A stretch of DNA of 37,946 nt from a virus, in IMG/VR virus record IMGVR_UViG_3300032311_000531, positions 1-37,946 of that record; one strand, written 5' to 3'. The position numbers were made by a program, and so were the translations under genes. Numbering within the stretch: the stretch's first letter is position 1; every line of letters begins with the position of its first letter. This document shows positions 33,766-37,946 of this stretch, piece after piece. The notes beneath the pieces were generated by a model. It was not told the DNA's origin. It was given only the letters and a program-made list of their open reading frames with translations, and ran no database searches.

Positions 33766-34087
33766 AGCATTAAAAGATTTTAAACCTTCTCCTCCGGATG
33801 ATAATTTCTATATGGAAGTTGTCAATACAGAGATCGTGTCTCTGTGCAGAGAAATAAAAGAAAACTCAGTAAAAATAACACAAGAAGAATATAAATTTTT
33901 GTTGGACAACGGTATTAGTAATTTTATTTACAATGGTTCTATTGAAAAGAAACCTAAAAAAAACTCTCATAGAGTATTTCCAACGTTGGTCAAGCACAGT
34001 CAAGGATACAGTTTACAAGACAATGATCCTTACTGGCCTATAGATATAGTGGAAGGAGGATACACATGGCAAATACCGTCCGAATAA
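33749..34087 (+). CDS. unknown small protein of the plus-strand cassette
   Basis: The 112-aa product (MTEFFKALKDFKPSPPDDNFYMEVVNTEIVSLCREIKENSV...) has no recognised family. It has an N-terminal helix pair, a Lys-rich centre (NGSIEKKPKKNSHRVF) and a conspicuous aromatic C-terminus (DNDPYWPIDIVEGGYTWQIPSE). It overlaps the glycosyltransferase before it by 17 bases and the one after it by 22 bases, so it is tightly embedded in the operon and probably works with the two. Chance-ORF status is unlikely given that packing, but function is unknown. Confidence 0.6.
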   Translation: MTEFFKALKDFKPSPPDDNFYMEVVNTEIVSLCREIKENSVKITQEEYKFLLDNGISNFIYNGSIEKKPKKNSHRVFPTLVKHSQGYSLQDNDPYWPIDIVEGGYTWQIPSE

Positions 34088-34962
34088 GTGATCTAGATTT
34101 TGTATTCATCAGTTATCGTGAACCCAATGCTGATGAGAACTATGCTGATCTATTGAACATAGTGCCATGGGCAAAAAGAGTACATGGAGTTCGAGGATTT
34201 GATAATGCACACAAAGCTGCTGCTGAAAAAGCTGAAACAGAATTTTTTATAAGTGTGGATGGAGATAACAGAATAGATCCTTCATTCCTATTGCAAACAC
34301 TAGATTGGACCAAAACTAATCCTATTGCTGTACATCGATGGAGAGCAAAGAACGTTATTAATGGATTGGTCTATGGCAACGGTGGCATTGTGGGATGGCC
34401 TCGCAAGACCTGTTTAGAAATGAAAACTCATGAGAACGCAGTGGATGAACAATCCAAAATAGATTTTTGTTGGACTGTGCCACATGAGAATCTTCACAAT
34501 GTATATTCTACAACACACATCAATCACACACCAGAACAAGCATTCATCGCTGGATATAGAGAAGGTGTAAAAATGAGCTTAGACCGAGGACAGAAAGTAA
34601 ATCCCAATGACTTTATGCAAACAATTGAGCCTGTAAATTTAAAAACTTTATTGATTTGGATGAGCATTGGACAAGATGTGGACAATGGCAAGTGGGCCAT
34701 GTTAGGTGCTAGATGTGGTTGCTACATGGCCACATTGGATACCAACTATGATGTTACACTGATTAGAGATTTAGAGTTTATGAGCGACAAGTTTTCTCGT
34801 ATGATGTTTGATATAGAATCTGATATGACAACATATGGAAACTCTTTACGACAGCGTTTGGGATTACCTTTAGCGGACCTTGATGCAGAAGAGAGTCTTT
34901 TTTATAAATTTTGTCAACAATCTTACAGAAACAAAGGAGTACAAGATCGTGAAAGCAAGTGA
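34066..34962 (+). CDS. glycosyltransferase-like protein of the plus-strand cassette (3)
   Basis: The 298-aa product has FVFISYREPNADENYADLL (a first strand with the Y-R/N pattern common in family 2-like transferases), a helical part, and the metal/nucleotide motif FFISVDGDNRIDPSFLL (D65, D67). The remaining residues include GGIVGWPRKTCLEMK, a segment with HENLHNVYSTTHINHTPEQ, and WAMLGARCGCYMATLD. The ribosome-binding site AGGAGG (34054-34059) lies 6 nt before the ATG and is the strongest in the window. The gene overlaps its neighbours, and the C-terminal 14 bases overlap the first radical SAM gene. Sugar and acceptor are unknown. Confidence 0.68.
   Translation: MANTVRISDLDFVFISYREPNADENYADLLNIVPWAKRVHGVRGFDNAHKAAAEKAETEFFISVDGDNRIDPSFLLQTLDWTKTNPIAVHRWRAKNVINGLVYGNGGIVGWPRKTCLEMKTHENAVDEQSKIDFCWTVPHENLHNVYSTTHINHTPEQAFIAGYREGVKMSLDRGQKVNPNDFMQTIEPVNLKTLLIWMSIGQDVDNGKWAMLGARCGCYMATLDTNYDVTLIRDLEFMSDKFSRMMFDIESDMTTYGNSLRQRLGLPLADLDAEESLFYKFCQQSYRNKGVQDRESK
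34933..34939 (+). promoter_or_regulatory. ribosome-binding site deciding the GTG start at 34949
   Basis: AAAGGAG lies 9 nt before the GTG at 34949. The in-frame ATG at 34880 has no such site and would overlap the previous gene by 83 bases, so GTG at 34949 is preferred. Confidence 0.7.
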
Positions 34963-36331
34963 TTATAAACACAATGCTAATCAAGCACAGAAAAAACTAA
35001 ACACGGTTAGCCCAAGTTTCTGTCTTGCGAAATGGAATCAAGTATCCTTACATCTGCCCACAGGATTAACCAATTCTTGCTATCATCCGCCACTGCATGA
35101 GATTGATGCAGGAGCATTGGCACAGAATCCAGCAGCTCTGCACAACACTGCACAGAAGATTGCAGAAAGAAAACAGATGATTGCGGGACAAAGACCCGAA
35201 GGATGTTCTTACTGTTGGAAACTCGAAGATACTGGAGAGATGAGTGATCGTCACTACAGGAGTGGCGAACCCTGGGCCATGCAGGATTTTGATAAGATAA
35301 CACAAGATCCCCTTAACGCTCAGCATACACCTTCATATGTGGAAGTGAATTTTAATAATGCTTGCAATCTAAAATGCAGTTATTGTTCACCTCAATTCAG
35401 CACCACGTGGGGCAAAGAGATAGACATCTATGGAGAATATCCTACCCATCCAGCACACAACGCACCTGAACACTTCATGGGTCGTAGAAAACCCATACCC
35501 AACAGAGAAGACAATCCTTATGTAGAAGCATTTTGGCGCTGGTGGCCTAAATTGTATAAGAATTTAAAACATTTTCGTATGACCGGTGGAGAACCCATGA
35601 TGGATAACAATACCTATCGAGTGTTTGATTATATTATAAACAATCCCAAACCTGATCTACATTTAAATGTTACATCTAACATGTGTCCGCCCACCGACAA
35701 ATTAAAGAATCAGTACTTTGATGCTGTCAAAAGAATGTGTTTGGATGAGAGCATCGAGCATTTCATGCAGTTTGTATCTGTGGATGCATACGGTCCTCGA
35801 GCTGAGTATATACGACATGGTATGAATTATAATCGTTTAATGGATAACGTGGATGAATTTCTCACACGCATACCTGGACGCAACAGTGTGAGTTTTATTA
35901 TAACCTATAATAATCTCAGCGTAACATCTCTAGATAAGTTATTGGAAGATATTCGTCAACTGAGACAGAAACATTCTTCAACCTACCAGCGAATATGGTT
36001 TGACATACCGCTACTGCGTCAGCCAGCATGGCAACAGATCACTCTGCTTCCGGAAAGTTATCAAAGTATACACGAGCAAAACATAGAATATATGAGACAG
36101 CATCAAGAGAATACAGATTCAGATAAAAAAGATTATGCTGTGTTCAAAGACTTTGAGATTCAAAAGATGCAACGCAATCTTGCTTACTGGCGCAAGCACG
36201 CAGAAAACAATAATACGCAAAAAAAGAATTTTTACGCTTTTTTTGTAGAACACGATCGCAGGAGAGGCACAAGTTTTGAACAAACATTTCCTGAGATGCA
36301 GGAATTTTGGCAGGAGTGTAAGAGTCTATGA
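34949..36331 (+). CDS. N-twitch-type radical SAM protein (copy 1)
   Basis: The 460-aa product has the radical SAM motif CNLKCSYC (C139, C143, C146), the MTGGEP strand and a C-terminal barrel. Ahead of it is an N-terminal domain with four cysteines in SPSFC (C25), NSCYH (C44) and GCSYCW (C86, C89), probably ligands of an auxiliary Fe-S cluster. This layout is that of the twitch-domain radical SAM family seen in marine phages; substrates are not known. The next copy in this window has the same four cysteine spacings. The start is GTG 34949. The stop overlaps the SGNH gene's start (ATGA). It follows three glycosyltransferase-like genes, so a sugar or glycoconjugate substrate is reasonable but unproven. 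Confidence 0.82.
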   Translation: MKASDYKHNANQAQKKLNTVSPSFCLAKWNQVSLHLPTGLTNSCYHPPLHEIDAGALAQNPAALHNTAQKIAERKQMIAGQRPEGCSYCWKLEDTGEMSDRHYRSGEPWAMQDFDKITQDPLNAQHTPSYVEVNFNNACNLKCSYCSPQFSTTWGKEIDIYGEYPTHPAHNAPEHFMGRRKPIPNREDNPYVEAFWRWWPKLYKNLKHFRMTGGEPMMDNNTYRVFDYIINNPKPDLHLNVTSNMCPPTDKLKNQYFDAVKRMCLDESIEHFMQFVSVDAYGPRAEYIRHGMNYNRLMDNVDEFLTRIPGRNSVSFIITYNNLSVTSLDKLLEDIRQLRQKHSSTYQRIWFDIPLLRQPAWQQITLLPESYQSIHEQNIEYMRQHQENTDSDKKDYAVFKDFEIQKMQRNLAYWRKHAENNNTQKKNFYAFFVEHDRRRGTSFEQTFPEMQEFWQECKSL

Positions 36332-36993
36332 AAACAATAGGATTTTTCGGTGATAGTTTCTGCGCAGGCAGAGAACCTGAGAGCTGGTGTGTATTATTAG
36401 CCAAACAATTAAATGCTCGAATAGTGCATTGGGGAGAACCTGGTAGAAGTATATGGAGTACTTTTATAAACTTTAATAATTTTAGATCAAAAAATGATTT
36501 ACCTTCATTTATTATATTTTGTTACACCGAACCATTTAGATTATATCATCCAAAAATTATTTTGTCAGCCAACACGCAACCACTGCCTGGAGTAGATTCA
36601 AATGTTTACAAAGCACTGGATCAATATTGGATTCATTTACACAGCTATGAAAAAGATATATTGTCATATGAGTATGCACTAAAATGGTTTGATCATGATA
36701 TAATATCTTCGATAAAAGATAAGATTATAGTTCAAACTTGGAGTTTTCGTCCTTTTGAAACTATGACTCATGATGCTAATATTAAACTTAAAACTGGAAT
36801 CTTTATTGACGAAAGTATGTTTAAACTTTCTGTACAAGACAGACCAGATTTATATAAGCAAGGAATGACTGTACCATGGGGGCCAAACATTTATAATCAT
36901 ATGACTATAGAACAAAATAAATTTTGGGCAGATAGAGTGTATCAAGAAATTAAGGATTATCATGAACGAGAAAACAGACCTAGAATATCGTAA
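36328..36993 (+). CDS. SGNH-hydrolase-like protein
   Basis: The 221-aa product has an N-terminal GDSF nucleophile motif (MKTIGFFGDSFCAG; S10), the first block of SGNH/GDSL hydrolases, and a late His motif (NIYNHMTIEQNKFW; H191), the expected position of the catalytic His. The Asp usually three residues before this His is not present (I188 there, N187 next to it), so it may be a variant or use other residues. Family members deacylate or O-acetylate sugars and glycans. Location between two radical SAM genes suggests a role in the same modification. No membrane or signal segment is seen. It starts in an ATGA overlap and ends 32 bases into the next gene. Confidence 0.65.
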   Translation: MKTIGFFGDSFCAGREPESWCVLLAKQLNARIVHWGEPGRSIWSTFINFNNFRSKNDLPSFIIFCYTEPFRLYHPKIILSANTQPLPGVDSNVYKALDQYWIHLHSYEKDILSYEYALKWFDHDIISSIKDKIIVQTWSFRPFETMTHDANIKLKTGIFIDESMFKLSVQDRPDLYKQGMTVPWGPNIYNHMTIEQNKFWADRVYQEIKDYHERENRPRIS

Positions 36994-37946
36994 ACAAATA
37001 CTGGACTCATTGAGTCCTAGTTTCTGCGGAGCCAAATGGTACAATGCTACTATATGGTTAGGATCTGGCATGACTACTAGTTGTCATCACCCGCCTGCAC
37101 ATCAAGTGGATGCGGAAAAATTAAAAGATAATCCTCGATTATTACACAACACTCCTCAAAAGAAACAGGATCGTGCTAAAATGATTGCTGGTGAGAGACC
37201 TGCAGGTTGTGAATATTGCTGGAAGATAGAAGATATGGGTAGAGATGCTGTGAGTGATAGAGTTTATAAGAGTAAAATTTATCCAGATGCAGAGCTAGAA
37301 CGAGCATTCAATACTCCTATAACAGAAGATGTGAATCTTAAAACTCTAGAGATTGCTTTTGATAGAACATGTAATTTTGCTTGTTCTTATTGTAATCCTG
37401 CATTTAGTACCACTTGGGCGAGAGATATAAAGCAAAATGGTCCTTATAAAAATTTAATATCAGATGGTAGAAATCATTTTACTCATCCTCATGATGGTGC
37501 ACAATTATACAAAGACACAGAAGAAAATCCCTATGTAGAAGCATTCTTTCGATGGTGGGAAACAGATCTACACAAAACTTTAGATGAATTAAGAATCACA
37601 GGTGGAGAGCCTATGATGAGCCCTTCACTGTGGAGATTATTGGATTGGTTTGAAACTCAAGGAGAACGCATTAATCCTAATATGAGATTAGCTATTAATT
37701 CTAACCTAGTACCCAAGGCAGAATTATTTGAAAAGTTTATAGATAAATGTCGTAAAATAAAAAATTTACATATCTATACTTCCAATGAATCAACGTATGC
37801 TCATTCAGATTATATTAGAGATGGAATGAATTATACCAACTGGTATGTAAATTTTGCTAATGTAGTTAATCAAATAAGACCTGCAGGATTACACAATATG
37901 TGTACAGTAAATGCTCTGTGTCTAGAATCATTGCCTCAGTTTTTAG
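36962..37946 (+). CDS. N-twitch-type radical SAM protein (copy 2, truncated by window)
   Basis: At least 328 residues, continuing past the window. It resembles copy 1: SLSPSFCGAKWYNATIWLGSGMTTSCHHPPAHQVD, GCEYCWKIED, the radical SAM motif CNFACSYC (C137, C141, C144), ENPYVEAFFRWWE and ITGGEPMM. The N-terminal cysteines C22, C41, C83 and C86 have exactly the spacing of C25, C44, C86 and C89 in copy 1. ATG at 36962 has AAGGA (36952-36956) 5 nt upstream and overlaps the SGNH gene by 32 bases. The two copies may act as a pair or on different substrates. Confidence 0.82.
   Translation, partial: MNEKTDLEYRKQILDSLSPSFCGAKWYNATIWLGSGMTTSCHHPPAHQVDAEKLKDNPRLLHNTPQKKQDRAKMIAGERPAGCEYCWKIEDMGRDAVSDRVYKSKIYPDAELERAFNTPITEDVNLKTLEIAFDRTCNFACSYCNPAFSTTWARDIKQNGPYKNLISDGRNHFTHPHDGAQLYKDTEENPYVEAFFRWWETDLHKTLDELRITGGEPMMSPSLWRLLDWFETQGERINPNMRLAINSNLVPKAELFEKFIDKCRKIKNLHIYTSNESTYAHSDYIRDGMNYTNWYVNFANVVNQIRPAGLHNMCTVNALCLESLPQFL

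Overview
The window looks like part of the tail and adhesin region of an AT-rich, T4-like marine myovirus. The evidence is the gene order at the left end: a gp25/GPW-family baseplate wedge protein, then a gp6/baseplate-J-type wedge protein, then a giant protein in the usual place of gp7. This is followed by several paralogous fibre proteins with the N-terminal module common in T4-like cyanophages and pelagiphages. I cannot name a species. A marine bacterial host (SAR11-like or cyanobacterial) is an inference from gene content and low GC. I saw no integrase, tRNA gene, CRISPR array or insertion sequence.

Layout: (1) 1-17924, plus strand, baseplate: the tail end of an upstream gene, gp25, an enlarged gp6 (1161 aa) and a 4649-aa gp7-like giant. 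The giant carries a cupredoxin domain with a complete type-1 copper ligand set, carbohydrate-binding-like motifs, an FG-GAP-like propeller and many tandem beta modules. (2) 17935-21357, plus strand: four structural or unknown genes, including fibre paralog A. (3) 25114-21346, minus strand: a five-gene cassette with a radical SAM/SPASM enzyme, a QueC-like PP-loop enzyme, a GNAT-like protein and two paralogous GT-A-like glycosyltransferases. (4) 25217-31840, plus strand, adhesin block: fibre paralogs B and C, a Gly-rich adhesin, a gene sharing the adhesin's C-terminal domain, a 59-aa protein and another structural protein. (5) 31891 to the window end, plus strand, a second enzyme cassette: a small fibre-associated-like protein, three glycosyltransferase-like proteins, an unknown 112-aa protein, two tandem N-twitch-type radical SAM proteins and an SGNH-hydrolase-like protein between them. 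The last radical SAM gene runs off the window.

Regulation seems to come in two styles. Structural genes have T4-late-like AATAAATA boxes just upstream of start codons at 487, 17935 and 25217. Both enzyme cassettes start from sigma70-like promoters (TTGATA/TATAAT and TTGATT/TACAAT, both with 17-nt spacers) whose -10 box ends exactly 6 nt before an ATG, which predicts leaderless first genes. At gp6 the late box is followed by an 18-bp perfect palindrome that contains the start codon. This resembles the T4 arrangement in which late transcripts start inside a hairpin that would otherwise hide the start site.

Working model (inference): the two cassettes border the adhesin block and carry glycosyl-, acyl- and radical-chemistry enzymes. 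They may build or attach an unusual glycan or other modification on the fibres or the host surface. No intergenic stretch exceeds about 105 bases. Gene starts were moved inward wherever start-codon overlap, ribosome-binding sites or promoters favoured it.
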